Below, in pieces: positions 8,927-19,876 of a stretch of DNA of 64,000 bases. The position numbers and the translations under genes were made by a program. The stretch is from Nocardioides aromaticivorans (GTDB taxonomy: Bacteria > Actinomycetota > Actinomycetes > Propionibacteriales > Nocardioidaceae). Within the stretch, counting starts at the first letter, position 1; every line of letters starts with the position of its first letter. The stretch is taken from contig NZ_JACBZM010000001.1 in NCBI RefSeq assembly GCF_013408525.1, forward strand, positions 3,596,001 through 3,660,000, read 5' to 3'. Under the pieces are notes generated by a model. That model worked only from the letters and a program-made list of their open reading frames with translations. It was not told the origin of the DNA and searched no databases.

Positions 8927-9600
8927 GCAGCCCCGACCTCCGCGTCCTCGTCGTCGACGACGACTTCATGGTCGCCCGGATCCACGGCCGCTTCGTCGAG
9001 CAGACCGACGGCTTCGAGGTCGTCGGCACCGCCCGGACCGGCGCCGAGGCGCTCGAGCTCGTCGACTCCCTGCACCCCGACCTGCTGCTGCTCGACGTGC
9101 ACCTGCCCGACCTGTCCGGCCTGGAGGTCCTCGAGCAGCTGCGCGGGCGCGGCCAGGACGTCGCCGTCGTGATGGTGACCGCCGAGCGCGGCGCCGCGGC
9201 CGTCCGGTCAGCGCTGCACGGCGGCGCGCTGCAGTACCTCGTCAAGCCCTTCGAGTACGACGACCTGGCCGACCGCCTGCGCCGGGTCGCGGTGACCCTG
9301 GCCAGCCTGGCCGACGAGGTGGACCAGGCCACGATCGACCAGGCCTTCGGCACGGGCCGGCCGGTCGACGTACCCGCCGTGCTGCCGAAGGGGCTGAGCC
9401 CGGAGACCGCGGACCTCGTGCTCGAGGCGGCGCGCGGGACCGGCGAGATCTCGGCGTCGGAGGCCGCCGAGGCGGTCGGCCTGTCGCGGGTCACGGCCCG
9501 GCGCTATCTGGAGCACTTCGTCGACACCGGCGCGGCCGAGGTCCGGTTGCAGTACGGGGGGACTGGACGTCCCGAACGGCGGTACCGGGTGGTCAGGTGA
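8923..9600 (+). CDS. CitB/DpiA-like response regulator
   Basis: This is a 225-residue regulator: receiver domain with acidic pair VDDD and phosphoacceptor Asp58 (LLLLDVHLPD), conserved Thr (VMVTAE) and Lys (LVKPF), then a linker, then a C-terminal HTH (SASEAAEAVGLSRVTARRYLEHFVD) of the CitB type. The C-terminus GRPERRYRV also matches the family. It overlaps the kinase gene by four bases. Together they probably activate the divergent tct operon when the carboxylate is present, as CitAB/TctDE-type systems do. Confidence 0.93.
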   Translation: MSSPDLRVLVVDDDFMVARIHGRFVEQTDGFEVVGTARTGAEALELVDSLHPDLLLLDVHLPDLSGLEVLEQLRGRGQDVAVVMVTAERGAAAVRSALHGGALQYLVKPFEYDDLADRLRRVAVTLASLADEVDQATIDQAFGTGRPVDVPAVLPKGLSPETADLVLEAARGTGEISASEAAEAVGLSRVTARRYLEHFVDTGAAEVRLQYGGTGRPERRYRVVR

Positions 9601-9613
9601 GCCGACAGCGGGC

Positions 9614-9627
9614 TTAGGCTTGCCTGA
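9614..9627. promoter_or_regulatory. Promoter/operator dyad upstream of the desaturase
   Basis: A 14-bp dyad TTAGGC-TT-GCCTGA (one mismatch) contains a TAGGCT hexamer that would serve as -10, giving a leader of about 30 bases before the ATG at 9658. An overlapping dyad at a -10 is typical of repressor control. It resembles half of an IdeR/DtxR box, but the spacing between half sites is wrong, so no regulator is named. Confidence 0.35.
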
Positions 9628-9657
9628 GCAGGCCCGCCGATGCCCAGGGAGCACCCC

Positions 9658-10605
9658 ATGACTGCGATCGACGACCGTCCCGAGCCGACAGTGCGCGCCA
9701 CGATGAGCGGCGACCACCAGTCGTGGGCCGAACGGTTCGCGCTCGCGCTCTTCATCGCGGTGCCCTTCATCGCCTTCGTCGCGGCCATCCCGGTGGCGTG
9801 GGGCGGCTGGCTCGGCTGGAGCGACATCGTCATCACCTTCGTGATGTACGCGCTGACCCTGCACGGCGTCACCGTCGGCTACCACCGGCTCTTCACCCAC
9901 AAGTCCTTCAAGCCCAACCGGGCCGTCAAGATCACCTTCGCGATCCTCGGCTCGATGGCGGTCGAGGGCCCGGTGATCCGCTGGGTCGCCGACCACCGCA
10001 AGCACCACAAGTACTCCGACAAGGACGGCGACCCGCACTCGCCGTGGCGTTACGGCAACAGCCTGCGCGGGCTCACCAAGGGCTTCGTCTGGGCCCACGT
10101 CGGCTGGCTGTTCGACCCCGAGCAGACCCCGATCGAGAAGTACGCCCCCGACCTCGCCAAGGACCGCGACCTGGTCCGGATCTCGCGCACCTTCTGGGTG
10201 TGGGTGCTGACCTCGATCTTCCTGCCGCCCGTGCTCGGTGCGCTGCTGACCTGGTCGTGGCAGGGCGCGCTCACCGCGTTCTTCTGGGGCACGGTCGTGC
10301 GCATCGGCCTGATCCACCACGTCACGTGGTCGATCAACTCCATCTGCCACACGCTGGGGGAGCGGCCCTTCGCCTCGCGTGACTTCTCCGGCAACGTGTG
10401 GTGGCTGGCCATCCCGTCCGGCGGCGAGTCGTGGCACAACCTGCACCACGCCGACCCGACCTCGGCCCGCCACGGCGTCAAGCGCTTCCAGCTCGACACC
10501 TCCGCCCGGGTGATCTGGGTGCTGGAGAAGCTCGGCTGGGTCCGCGACGTCCGCTGGCCCACGCCCGAGCGGATCCGCGCGAAGTCGGTCAGCCCCGCCG
10601 CCTGA
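9658..10605 (+). CDS. Acyl-CoA/fatty acid delta-9-type desaturase
   Basis: This is a 315-residue membrane di-iron desaturase that introduces a double bond into fatty acyl chains using O2 and an electron donor. The three histidine boxes are all present: HRLFTH (76-81), HRKHH (113-117) and HNLHH (260-264). Hydrophobic segments at about 28-50, 55-72, 92-108, 180-200 and 205-220 fit two hairpins in the membrane. The ATG at 9658 is preferred over that at 9640 because GGGA lies seven bases before it. It is a stand-alone gene inserted between the two-component system and mec. Confidence 0.93.
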   Translation: MTAIDDRPEPTVRATMSGDHQSWAERFALALFIAVPFIAFVAAIPVAWGGWLGWSDIVITFVMYALTLHGVTVGYHRLFTHKSFKPNRAVKITFAILGSMAVEGPVIRWVADHRKHHKYSDKDGDPHSPWRYGNSLRGLTKGFVWAHVGWLFDPEQTPIEKYAPDLAKDRDLVRISRTFWVWVLTSIFLPPVLGALLTWSWQGALTAFFWGTVVRIGLIHHVTWSINSICHTLGERPFASRDFSGNVWWLAIPSGGESWHNLHHADPTSARHGVKRFQLDTSARVIWVLEKLGWVRDVRWPTPERIRAKSVSPAA

Positions 10606-10674
10606 GGCCTCCCCACCGTCCCGCGCACCGGCCCGATTCCGGCGCGGCGGCCCCGACGCAATACGCTGGAGCGC

Positions 10675-11106
10675 GTGTTGCGGATCGGTCAGGCGACGTA
10701 CGACGCCCTCGTGGAGCACGCCAAGCGGGACCACCCGGTGGAGGCGTGCGGCATGGTCGTGGGGCCGATCGGCAGCGACCGGCCCGAGCGGCACATCGAG
10801 ATGGTGAACGCCGCGGGCAGCCCGACGTTCTACGAGTACGACTCGACGGACCTCCTCCAGCTCTACAAGGAGATGGACGACCGCGACGAGGAGCCGGTGG
10901 TGATCTACCACTCGCACTCCGCGACCGAGGCCTATCCGAGCGTCACCGACATCAACCTCGCCGGCGAGCCGGGCGCGCACTACGTGCTCGTCAGCACGCG
11001 TGAGCACGGGAATAACCCGGGCCCGGTGGAGTTCAGGTCCTACAGAATCATCGACGGCGTCGTGACCGAGGAAGAGGTCACCGTCATCCCAGAGGAGAGC
11101 AGCTGA
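10675..11106 (+). CDS. mec: JAMM/MPN metalloprotease Mec (CysO-cysteine hydrolase)
   Basis: This is a 143-residue zinc peptidase of the M67 (Mov34/JAMM) family. In mycobacteria the homologue releases cysteine from the CysO-cysteine adduct. The JAMM residues are visible: Glu in the early helix-strand (HPVEACGMVVG), then HSHS with the two His, and the Ser/Asp in YPSVTDIN. A TACGCT hexamer at 10662-10667 lies seven bases before the GTG start, suggesting a leaderless transcript. cysO follows after one base and cysM after four more, so the three form one operon. See cysO for why a trimming role is also possible. Confidence 0.93.
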   Translation: MLRIGQATYDALVEHAKRDHPVEACGMVVGPIGSDRPERHIEMVNAAGSPTFYEYDSTDLLQLYKEMDDRDEEPVVIYHSHSATEAYPSVTDINLAGEPGAHYVLVSTREHGNNPGPVEFRSYRIIDGVVTEEEVTVIPEESS

Positions 11107-11107
11107 C

Positions 11108-12371
<1,264 letters not shown>

Positions 12372-12396
12372 GGCCCCTCCTCGTGGCTCCTCGTGG

Positions 12397-13452
12397 CTAC
12401 TCGTGCCAGGTGAGCCGCTGGGCCTTGTTCCACAGGCTGCCCGGCACCGGCCCGAGGCCGAGCACCCGGGTCGCGAGGTTGGCCAGGTCGCCGTTGCGGA
12501 TCGGCTGGACGCCGGTGAACAGCGGACGGGTCATCCCCGGGTCGCGGAAGTACGTCGGGTTCAGCTGGTAGAGGTTGCCGTGGTCGACGCCGCGACCCCA
12601 CACGACGAAGGGGATGCGGTAGTTGTCGTAGCGCGTCGCGACGTCGTGGCCCGTCGTACCCGGTGTGCCGCCGTGGTCGGCGGTGAGGATCACGAAGGTC
12701 GTGCGGCGCAGGGTCGTGTTGCCCCGGATCGTCGCGAGGACCTGCCCGACGAGCTGGTCGAGGCGGACGACGGCGTTGAGGTAGGCGGTGCTCATCCACC
12801 CGCTCGCGTGGCCGACCTGGTCGGCGAGGCCGAGGTGGAGGAAGGCGAACGAGCGCCGGTTGGCGACGATGTCCTGGCGGAAGATCGTGGTCAGCGCGGT
12901 GTCGTCCTCCTCGCGGATGACGGTGCGGTCGACGGCGGCCGGCCAGGACCGGGTGAAGAGCGAGAACTTCGTCTTCGTGGAGAAGAGCGACGTGCGCCCG
13001 CCGGCGGCGTGGACGGCGCGGAACACCGAGGACACGTCGTGGCCGGCGGCCTGCTGGACCGTCGTACCGGCCCGGTCGGTGTTCCAGGTGACGCCGTGCC
13101 CACCGTGGTCCGCGTCGATGCGACGTCCGGTGACCATGCTCGTGTGGTTGGGCAGGGTCACCGTCATCTCGACCTGGGCCCGCGCGTTCAGGGTGAAGGC
13201 GCCCTCCGCGAGCATCCGGTAGAGGTTCGGCAGGCGGGTGCGCCCCAGCTGCGTGATCGCCTTCGGGTTGAGGCCGTCGAGCGAGATCGCGACGACCCGC
13301 GTGTCGGTGATCGCCGCCACCTGGGCGAGCTGGGGCCGCTCGTGCGCCGCCCGCGGCGAGCCGGAGCAGGCCGCGAGGAGGGGCAGGAGGAGCGCGAGGA
13401 CGAGGGCGGGGACGATGGCGGCGAGTCGCCCGAGCCGGCTACCGGAGGTCAC
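12397..13452 (-). CDS. Alkaline-phosphatase-superfamily lipoprotein phosphodiesterase
   Basis: This is a 351-residue secreted hydrolase of the type I phosphodiesterase/nucleotide pyrophosphatase group. The N-terminus is a lipoprotein signal ending LLAACSG. Metal ligands can be read as VAISLDGL (first Asp), VTLPNHTSMVTG (nucleophile Thr region), FLHLGLADQVGHASG (Asp/His) and LTADHGGTPG (Asp-His). It probably sits on the outer face of the membrane and cleaves phosphodiesters or phosphate esters; the substrate is unknown. A TAGCGT hexamer lies six bases before the GTG start on the minus strand (13459-13464). It is divergent from murI and convergent with cysM. Confidence 0.85.
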   Translation of the reverse strand: MTSGSRLGRLAAIVPALVLALLLPLLAACSGSPRAAHERPQLAQVAAITDTRVVAISLDGLNPKAITQLGRTRLPNLYRMLAEGAFTLNARAQVEMTVTLPNHTSMVTGRRIDADHGGHGVTWNTDRAGTTVQQAAGHDVSSVFRAVHAAGGRTSLFSTKTKFSLFTRSWPAAVDRTVIREEDDTALTTIFRQDIVANRRSFAFLHLGLADQVGHASGWMSTAYLNAVVRLDQLVGQVLATIRGNTTLRRTTFVILTADHGGTPGTTGHDVATRYDNYRIPFVVWGRGVDHGNLYQLNPTYFRDPGMTRPLFTGVQPIRNGDLANLATRVLGLGPVPGSLWNKAQRLTWHE

Positions 13453-13551
13453 GCGACCACGCTAGGACATCCGCGGGCGTGACGCCCGCCATGACGTGAT
13501 CTGGGTCCCGGAATGCCGACCGCGCGGGTACCGACGCCGTAGTCTGGGCGG

Positions 13552-14391
13552 GTGCGGCACCTGGACCACCCCGACGCTGGCGTCCCCCTCGACGTCGATG
13601 CGCCCATCGGGATCTTCGACTCCGGGTTCGGTGGGCTCACCGTCGCGCGGTCCGTGATCGACCAGCTGCCGCACGAGTCGATCACCTACGTCGGCGACAC
13701 GGCGCGCCAGCCCTACGGCCCCAAGCCGATCGGCGAGGTCCGCGAGTACGCCCTCGAGTGCCTCGACCACCTCGTCGAGCAGGGCGTCAAGGCCCTCGTC
13801 ATCGCCTGCAACTCCGCGTCGGCCGCGATGCTGCGCGACGCCCGGGAGCGGTACGACGTCCCGGTGGTCGAGGTGATCTACCCCGCCACCCGGCGCGCCG
13901 TGGCCGCGAGCCGCAACAACCGGATCGGTGTCATCTGCACGCGCTCCACCGCCGAGTCGATGGCCTACGACGACGCCTTCGCCGCGGCGCCCCAGATCTC
14001 CCTCGCGACCCGCGCCTGCCCGCGCTTCGTCGACTTCGTCGAGGCCGGCGTCACCGGTGGTGACGAGCTGATCGCCGTCGCACATGAATACCTCGACCCG
14101 CTGAGCGAGCTCGGCGTCGACACCCTGATCCTCGGCTGCACCCACTACCCGCTCCTCACCGGTGTCATCTCCTACGTCATGGGCGACGAGGTGACCCTGG
14201 TGAGCAGTGCCGAGGAGTGCGCGAAGGACGTCTACCGGATGCTCGCCGACACCGGCCTGATGCGGCCGGGCGGCGATCCGTCGTACACCTTCGCGACCAC
14301 GGGCTCCCCGGCGGAGTTCGAGACGATCGGGCGCCGGTTCCTCGGCCCCGAGCTGGTGGCGGCCGGACAGTTCGCAGGGGGACTCGCATGA
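13552..14391 (+). CDS. murI: Glutamate racemase MurI
   Basis: This 279-residue cofactor-independent racemase makes D-glutamate for peptidoglycan. The family start [13 protein letters not shown] carries the catalytic Asp/Ser region at 20-31. The two catalytic cysteines are Cys86 ([10 protein letters not shown]) and Cys196 (LILGCTHYP). The first 17 residues are an extension before the usual start, but the GTG at 13552 is supported by a TAGTCT hexamer six bases upstream (13540-13545). Its stop overlaps the next gene's ATG (ATGA). Confidence 0.95.
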   Translation: MRHLDHPDAGVPLDVDAPIGIFDSGFGGLTVARSVIDQLPHESITYVGDTARQPYGPKPIGEVREYALECLDHLVEQGVKALVIACNSASAAMLRDARERYDVPVVEVIYPATRRAVAASRNNRIGVICTRSTAESMAYDDAFAAAPQISLATRACPRFVDFVEAGVTGGDELIAVAHEYLDPLSELGVDTLILGCTHYPLLTGVISYVMGDEVTLVSSAEECAKDVYRMLADTGLMRPGGDPSYTFATTGSPAEFETIGRRFLGPELVAAGQFAGGLA

Positions 14392-15209
14392 GTGAAGACG
14401 TGGCACCGGAGACGACCCGGCTCCGGCTCGCGGCCCAGCCCGACGACCACCAGGTCAAGGTGACCGTCGTCGGCTGCTCGGGCTCCTACCCGGGCCCGGA
14501 CTCGCCCGCGAGCTGCTACCTGGTCCAGGCGACCGACGCGCTGCGCACCTGGAGCCTGGTGCTCGACATGGGCAACGGGGCGCTCGGCGTGCTGCAGCGC
14601 TATGTCGACCCGCTGCAGGTCGATGCCGTCTTCATCAGCCACCTGCACGCCGACCACTGCGTCGACATGACCAGCTACTACGTCCTGCGCAAGTACCACC
14701 CCACCGGCACCCAGCCGCGGATCCCCGTCTGGGGCCCGAAGGGCACCGCGAAGCGGCTCGCGAAGGCCTACGACCTGCCGCGCAAGCCGGGCATGCGCGA
14801 GGAGTTCTCCTTCCGGGTCTACGACAAGCCGATCACGATCGGCCCGTTCACCGTCGAGCCGTTCGAGGTCGACCACCCGGTCCCGGCGTACGGCCTGCGC
14901 GTCAGCGCCTTCGGCAAGGTGCTCGCCTACAGCGGCGACACCGGTCCGACCGCCGCGCTCGACTCGATCGCGGCGGACGCCGACCTCTTCCTGTGCGAGG
15001 CGTCCTTCCGCTCCTGCGACGACAACCCGCCCCACCTGCACCTCACCGGCGAGGAGGCCGGCGAGGTCGCGACCAGGGCCGGCGTCAAGCGCCTCGTCGT
15101 CACCCACGTGCCGCCGTGGCACGACGCGCAGACGATGCTCGCCGAGGCCAACAAGACCTACGACGGCCCGACCGAGCTCGCCGCGATGGGCGCCGTCTAC
15201 GAGCTGTAG
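14388..15209 (+). CDS. MBL-fold phosphodiesterase (Rv1339-type)
   Basis: This is a 273-residue metallo-beta-lactamase fold hydrolase. The metal site HLHADH spans residues 85-90, and later ligands are in YSGDTGPT and the final VTHVPPW. The position between murI and rph matches Rv1339 of M. tuberculosis, which is reported to act as a cAMP phosphodiesterase, so a cyclic-nucleotide role is plausible but inferred. It is co-transcribed with murI by a four-base overlap. Its last 13 bases overlap the end of the convergent NarL-type regulator gene. Confidence 0.88.
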   Translation: MSEDVAPETTRLRLAAQPDDHQVKVTVVGCSGSYPGPDSPASCYLVQATDALRTWSLVLDMGNGALGVLQRYVDPLQVDAVFISHLHADHCVDMTSYYVLRKYHPTGTQPRIPVWGPKGTAKRLAKAYDLPRKPGMREEFSFRVYDKPITIGPFTVEPFEVDHPVPAYGLRVSAFGKVLAYSGDTGPTAALDSIAADADLFLCEASFRSCDDNPPHLHLTGEEAGEVATRAGVKRLVVTHVPPWHDAQTMLAEANKTYDGPTELAAMGAVYEL

Positions 15210-15877
15210 CTGCCGTCGACCGGGTGGCCGGCATCGCGGATGGTGAGCGCGATCTGCACCCGATTGGTCGTCTCCAGCTTCTCGAAGAGCCGCGACACGT
15301 GGCCCTTCACCGTCGGCACCGACAGGTGCAGCTCGCGGGCGATCTCCGCGTTGGACAGGCCCCGGCCGACGGCGGTCGCGACCTCGAGCTCGCGCTCGGT
15401 GAGCCGCTCCAGCCGGCGCTGCGCCTCGGCGGCCCGGCCGCTGCCGGAGTCGGTGCGGACCCGCTCGATGAGCGTGCGCGTCACCGACGGCGAGAGCATC
15501 GGGTCGCCGTCGGCGACCTTGCGGATCGCGGCGACGATCTCGCCCGGCGGCGTGTCCTTCAGCAGGAACCCGTCGGCTCCGGCGGCGAGTGCCCCGACCA
15601 CGTAGTCGTCCGCGTCGAAGGTGGTCAGCACGATGACCCGCGGCGGGCGCGGCTCGGCGTGCAGCAGGCGGGTCGCGGCGAGCCCGTCGAGCACCGGCAT
15701 CCGGATGTCCATCAGGACGACGTCGGGGCGCAGCTCGCGCGCCAGCGCGACGCCCGCGCGCCCGTCGGCCGCCTCACCCACCACCGCGATGTCGGGCTGC
15801 CCGCCGAGCATCAGCGCCAGCGCCGAGCGCACCAGCGGGTCGTCGTCGACGACGAGGACCCCGGTCACGTCACTCAT
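15197..15877 (-). CDS. NarL/LuxR-type response regulator
   Basis: This is a 226-residue regulator with receiver domain (acidic triad VVDDD, phosphoacceptor Asp57 in VLMDIRMP, Thr in VLTTF, Lys in LLKDT) and a LuxR-type HTH (LTERELEVATAVGRGLSNAEIARELHL). It overlaps the upstream kinase gene by four bases, forming a standard two-component pair. Its 3' end overlaps the convergent MBL gene by 13 bases. The adjacent ABC exporter is a likely target but no binding site is evident. Confidence 0.94.
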   Translation of the reverse strand: MSDVTGVLVVDDDPLVRSALALMLGGQPDIAVVGEAADGRAGVALARELRPDVVLMDIRMPVLDGLAATRLLHAEPRPPRVIVLTTFDADDYVVGALAAGADGFLLKDTPPGEIVAAIRKVADGDPMLSPSVTRTLIERVRTDSGSGRAAEAQRRLERLTERELEVATAVGRGLSNAEIARELHLSVPTVKGHVSRLFEKLETTNRVQIALTIRDAGHPVDGSYSS

Positions 15878-17103
15878 TCCGGCTCACCTGTCGGCCTCCC
15901 GCCCGTCTCGTCGGAGGACCACGGTAGCCACGCCCGCAGCACGAACGACCCCTGCGCGGGGCCGCCCGGCGACTGGTCCTCGACCCCGTGGGCCAGCCAG
16001 CCACCCCGCAGCTCGGCGCGCTCGGCCAGGCCGACCAGGCCCAGGCCGGCGCCCGGCGTCCGGGTCGGGCCGAACCCCAGCGCGTTACGCAGCACGACGT
16101 CGACGCCCTCCGTCGGCGAGCCGCCGACCTCGACCCGCAGCGTGGCCGCGGGCGCGTGCTTGGTCGCGTTGGTGATGCCCTCCTGCACGATCCGGAAGAC
16201 GGTGCGGCCCACCGCCGCGGGCGGCGGCTCGTGGCCGGCCAGCCGGTCGTCGTACTCGATGACGGCGCCGGCGGCGCGGGCGTCCGCGACCAGGCGGCCG
16301 AGGTCGTCGTACGTCGGCTGGGGGCCCGTCAACGGAGCGGCTGCCTCGTCGTCGCGCAGCACGCCCAGCACCTCGCGCAGGTCGGTGAGCGCCTCGTGCG
16401 CCTTGTCCTGGATGACGGCGAGGCTGCTGCGCATCTCGTCGGCGGACAGGTCGTCGCGGAAGGTGAGGGCCCCGGCGTGCATCGAGATCTGGGAGATCCG
16501 ATGGGCGAGCACGTCGTGCATCTCCCGGGCGATCCGGGCGCGCTCGGTGGAGCGGGCCTGGCTGGCCCGCAGGTCGCGCTCGGCCTCGGCGGTCTCCGCG
16601 CGCTGGCGCAGGGTCCACAGCAGCTCGCGGCGCGAGCCGATGAACATGCCCCACGCGGTGATCGCCAGCACCACGGCGACGGTGACGGCGAGGTTGAGCC
16701 ACCAGGGGTCGACCGAGTCGGCGTCGCTGGGCTGGACGGCGTAGTAGACGAGGCTGAACACGACGTTGAGCACGCCGACGGTGATCACCTGCCACCAGCG
16801 CCGCCGGGTCGCGAGCGACACCGTGGCGAGGGCCGCCGGTCCCGCCGAGAGCGAGCTGAGCGGAGCCATCAGGATCGTGACCACGGCGATCGCGAACGGC
16901 CAGCGACGCCGGAAGGCGACGAGCACGAACGCCAGCAGGCCGACGAGGAGGTCGGTCCAGAACAGCAGCGGGTGCCGGTCGAGCTGGGCATCCATCACGG
17001 GTGACCAGACGAGGAGGCCCAGCGCGAGCGCCAGCGCGTAGCGCCACAGGTGCCCGTACCAGCGCAGCCGCGGCTGGTACTCCTCGGGCACGGGCTGGTC
17101 CAT
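15874..17103 (-). CDS. Sensor histidine kinase (HisKA_3 / NarL-partner type)
   Basis: This 409-residue kinase has five or six N-terminal membrane helices (about residues 20-155) with little extracytoplasmic sequence, then a coiled segment, then the HisKA_3 phosphoacceptor ARIAREMHDVLAHR with His196, and a degenerate ATPase domain with GITNATKHAPA and GAGLGLVGLAERAEL. Kinases without a sensory loop often detect membrane or envelope stress. The ATG at 17103 is preceded by TAGGCT six bases upstream (complement of 17110-17115), so the transcript is probably leaderless. It is divergent from the ABC exporter. Confidence 0.93.
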   Translation of the reverse strand: MDQPVPEEYQPRLRWYGHLWRYALALALGLLVWSPVMDAQLDRHPLLFWTDLLVGLLAFVLVAFRRRWPFAIAVVTILMAPLSSLSAGPAALATVSLATRRRWWQVITVGVLNVVFSLVYYAVQPSDADSVDPWWLNLAVTVAVVLAITAWGMFIGSRRELLWTLRQRAETAEAERDLRASQARSTERARIAREMHDVLAHRISQISMHAGALTFRDDLSADEMRSSLAVIQDKAHEALTDLREVLGVLRDDEAAAPLTGPQPTYDDLGRLVADARAAGAVIEYDDRLAGHEPPPAAVGRTVFRIVQEGITNATKHAPAATLRVEVGGSPTEGVDVVLRNALGFGPTRTPGAGLGLVGLAERAELRGGWLAHGVEDQSPGGPAQGSFVLRAWLPWSSDETGGRPTGEPE

Positions 17104-17232
17104 GGGTCGAGCCTAGGGTCCCGACGGCGGGTGGGGGAGCGTCCCCGGGACGTCGTGCCCCCTACTTAGGTCGGGGTGGGTTCGGGCCGCGGGTCCGATG
17201 TTTGGCGAGCCGTCATCGGGCAGGCTGGGGCC

Positions 17233-18146
<914 letters not shown>

Positions 18147-18150
<4 letters not shown>

Positions 18151-19016
18151 GCAGCCTCGCCGCACCCCCGCAGACCCTCGACGTCTCGAACACCCCGGCG
18201 GTGCCGTTCGGCCGGCTGGTCAAGGTCGAGTGGCGCAAGATGCTCGACACCCGCGCCGGGCTCTGGCTGCTGATCATCTCCGCGGGCCTGCTCGCGCTGA
18301 TCTCGGGCATCGTGCTGCTGGTCGTCGCGCTCGCCGACGTCACCCCGCCGAGCGCCAACGACTGGCTCAACATCATGACCATCCCGGTCTCGATGCTCGT
18401 CCCGGTCATGGCGATCACCATCGTCACCCAGGAGTGGAGCCAGCGGACCGCCATGGTCACCTTCGCGCTGGAGGCCAGCCGGCTCCGCGTGGTCCTCGCC
18501 AAGCTGGTGGCGGTCATGGCGCTCGGCGCCGCGACGATCGTGCTCGCGGCGGTGCTCGGCCTCGTGGGCAACGTCGTCGGCGCCGCTATCGCCGGCACGG
18601 ACGCCGACTGGAATGTCACGGTCGGTGCCTTCGGCTGGGCACTGGCGACCCAGGTCCTCTACCTGCTGATGGGCTTCGGCTTCGGCCTGCTGCTCCTGAG
18701 CAGCCCGGCCGCGCTCGCGCTCTACTACGTGTACGTGTGGATCCTCGAGGGTGGCGTGATCATCCCCGGCATCATGTACGTGCTGTGGTTCTCGTTCGAC
18801 TGGGCGCAGTCGATCCTGCCGTGGATCAGCATGCGGCTCTCGATGCTGCCCTTCCAGCTCAGCGACGACGACGTCCGCACGATCGAGCAGGACCTCGGAG
18901 CCACCCTCGACACCGGCGCCCTCGGGATCGCCCGCGTCATCACGTCCGTCCTGATCTGGGTGGGGATCCCGCTGCTGCTCGGCACCTGGCGACTGCTGCG
19001 CGCCGAGGTGAAGTAG
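18147..19016 (+). CDS. ABC-2 type transporter permease
   Basis: This is a 289-residue membrane protein with six predicted helices: around 43-65, 85-105, 121-148, 160-185, 190-215 and 262-280. A cytoplasmic amphipathic start (FGRLVKVEWRKMLDTRAG) is typical of ABC-2 permeases. It is translated with the ATPase through a four-base overlap, and the two would form a homodimeric or heterotetrameric exporter. The substrate is not evident. A strong hairpin follows 34 bases after the stop. Confidence 0.9.
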
Positions 19017-19050
19017 CCCCAGCACTTCACCCACCATTGCCGGACACGTC

Positions 19051-19089
19051 ACCGTGGCGGAGCCTGCTGCTAGCAGGCTCCGCCACGGT
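19051..19089 (+). terminator. Perfect 18-bp stem-loop after the ABC exporter operon
   Basis: Arms at 19051-19068 (ACCGTGGCGGAGCCTGCT) and 19072-19089 are perfectly complementary around a 3-nt loop, followed by TTCTGT, a weak U tract. It most simply terminates the exporter operon. It ends only seven bases before the GTG start of the next gene, so that gene needs its own promoter inside or upstream of the hairpin, or is expressed by read-through. Confidence 0.75.
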
Positions 19090-19096
19090 TTCTGTC

Positions 19097-19855
19097 GTGG
19101 GCAACGGATACCTGCGCTTCGCCGCCCTCGGCGACAGCACCACGGTCGGCCTCGGAGACCCGGTCCCCGGCGGAGGCTGGCGGGGCTGGGCCCGCCTGCT
19201 GAGCGAGGCCCTGCAGGCGTCGTACGACGTCTCCTTCTGCAACGTGGCGATCTCCGGCGCGACGGCGGCGGTCGTGCGCGAGCAGCAGCTGGCCGAGGCG
19301 GTCGCGCACCGGCCCGACCTCGCGTCGCTGCTCGTGGGCGTCAACGACACCTTGCGGTCGACCTGGGACCCCGCGCGGCTGCGGGAGGACCTCCTGCACG
19401 TCGCGGCCGAGCTGACCGGTGCCGGCGCGACCCTGATGACGGTGCGGTGGCACGACCACGGCAGCATCCTCGGCCTGCCGCGCCTGGTGGTGCGGCCGAT
19501 CACCGAGCGGATCGAGGTCGTCAACGAGGTGTACGACGAGGTGCACGCGACCTTCGGCGGCCTCCGGCTGGACCTCGCGCTGATGCCCGAGGTGCTGGAC
19601 AGGGCGAACTGGTCGATCGACCGCTTCCACCCCTCCGAGGTGGGCCACCGGGCCCTGGCGCGGGCGTGGGCCGAGCGGCTGCGGGCCGCCGGCTTCGAGC
19701 TGCCGCTGCCCGGTGCGACGCCGGAGGGCGGCTGCCCGCCGAGCTGGCGGCGCGACGTGGCGTGGATGGTGGCCGAGGGCGCTCCGTGGGTGGGGCGTCG
19801 CGCGCGTGACCTCGGTCCGTGGGCCGTGCGCAGGGCTGTCGTGGCGATGCGCTGA
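19097..19855 (+). CDS. SGNH/GDSL-family hydrolase
   Basis: This is a 252-residue SGNH esterase/lipase without a signal peptide. Block I is AALGDSTTVGLGD with the nucleophile Ser, block II has ISGATA, block III is LLVGVNDTLR with the oxyanion Asn, and block V is DRFHPSEVGH with the catalytic Asp and His. It resembles the cytosolic SGNH hydrolases common in actinobacteria. The GTG at 19097 is the last sensible start before block I, since upstream in-frame sequence crosses the terminator hairpin. Substrate unknown. Confidence 0.88.
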   Translation: MGNGYLRFAALGDSTTVGLGDPVPGGGWRGWARLLSEALQASYDVSFCNVAISGATAAVVREQQLAEAVAHRPDLASLLVGVNDTLRSTWDPARLREDLLHVAAELTGAGATLMTVRWHDHGSILGLPRLVVRPITERIEVVNEVYDEVHATFGGLRLDLALMPEVLDRANWSIDRFHPSEVGHRALARAWAERLRAAGFELPLPGATPEGGCPPSWRRDVAWMVAEGAPWVGRRARDLGPWAVRRAVVAMR

Positions 19856-19876
19856 CGCCTCGGTAGGTTGGGGCCC

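Noticed and set aside
9608..9630. IdeR/DtxR iron box before the desaturase
   Set aside because: TTAGGC-TT-GCCTGA has only 2 bp between half sites, whereas the IdeR box spaces its outer half sites by nine. It is listed only as an unassigned dyad.
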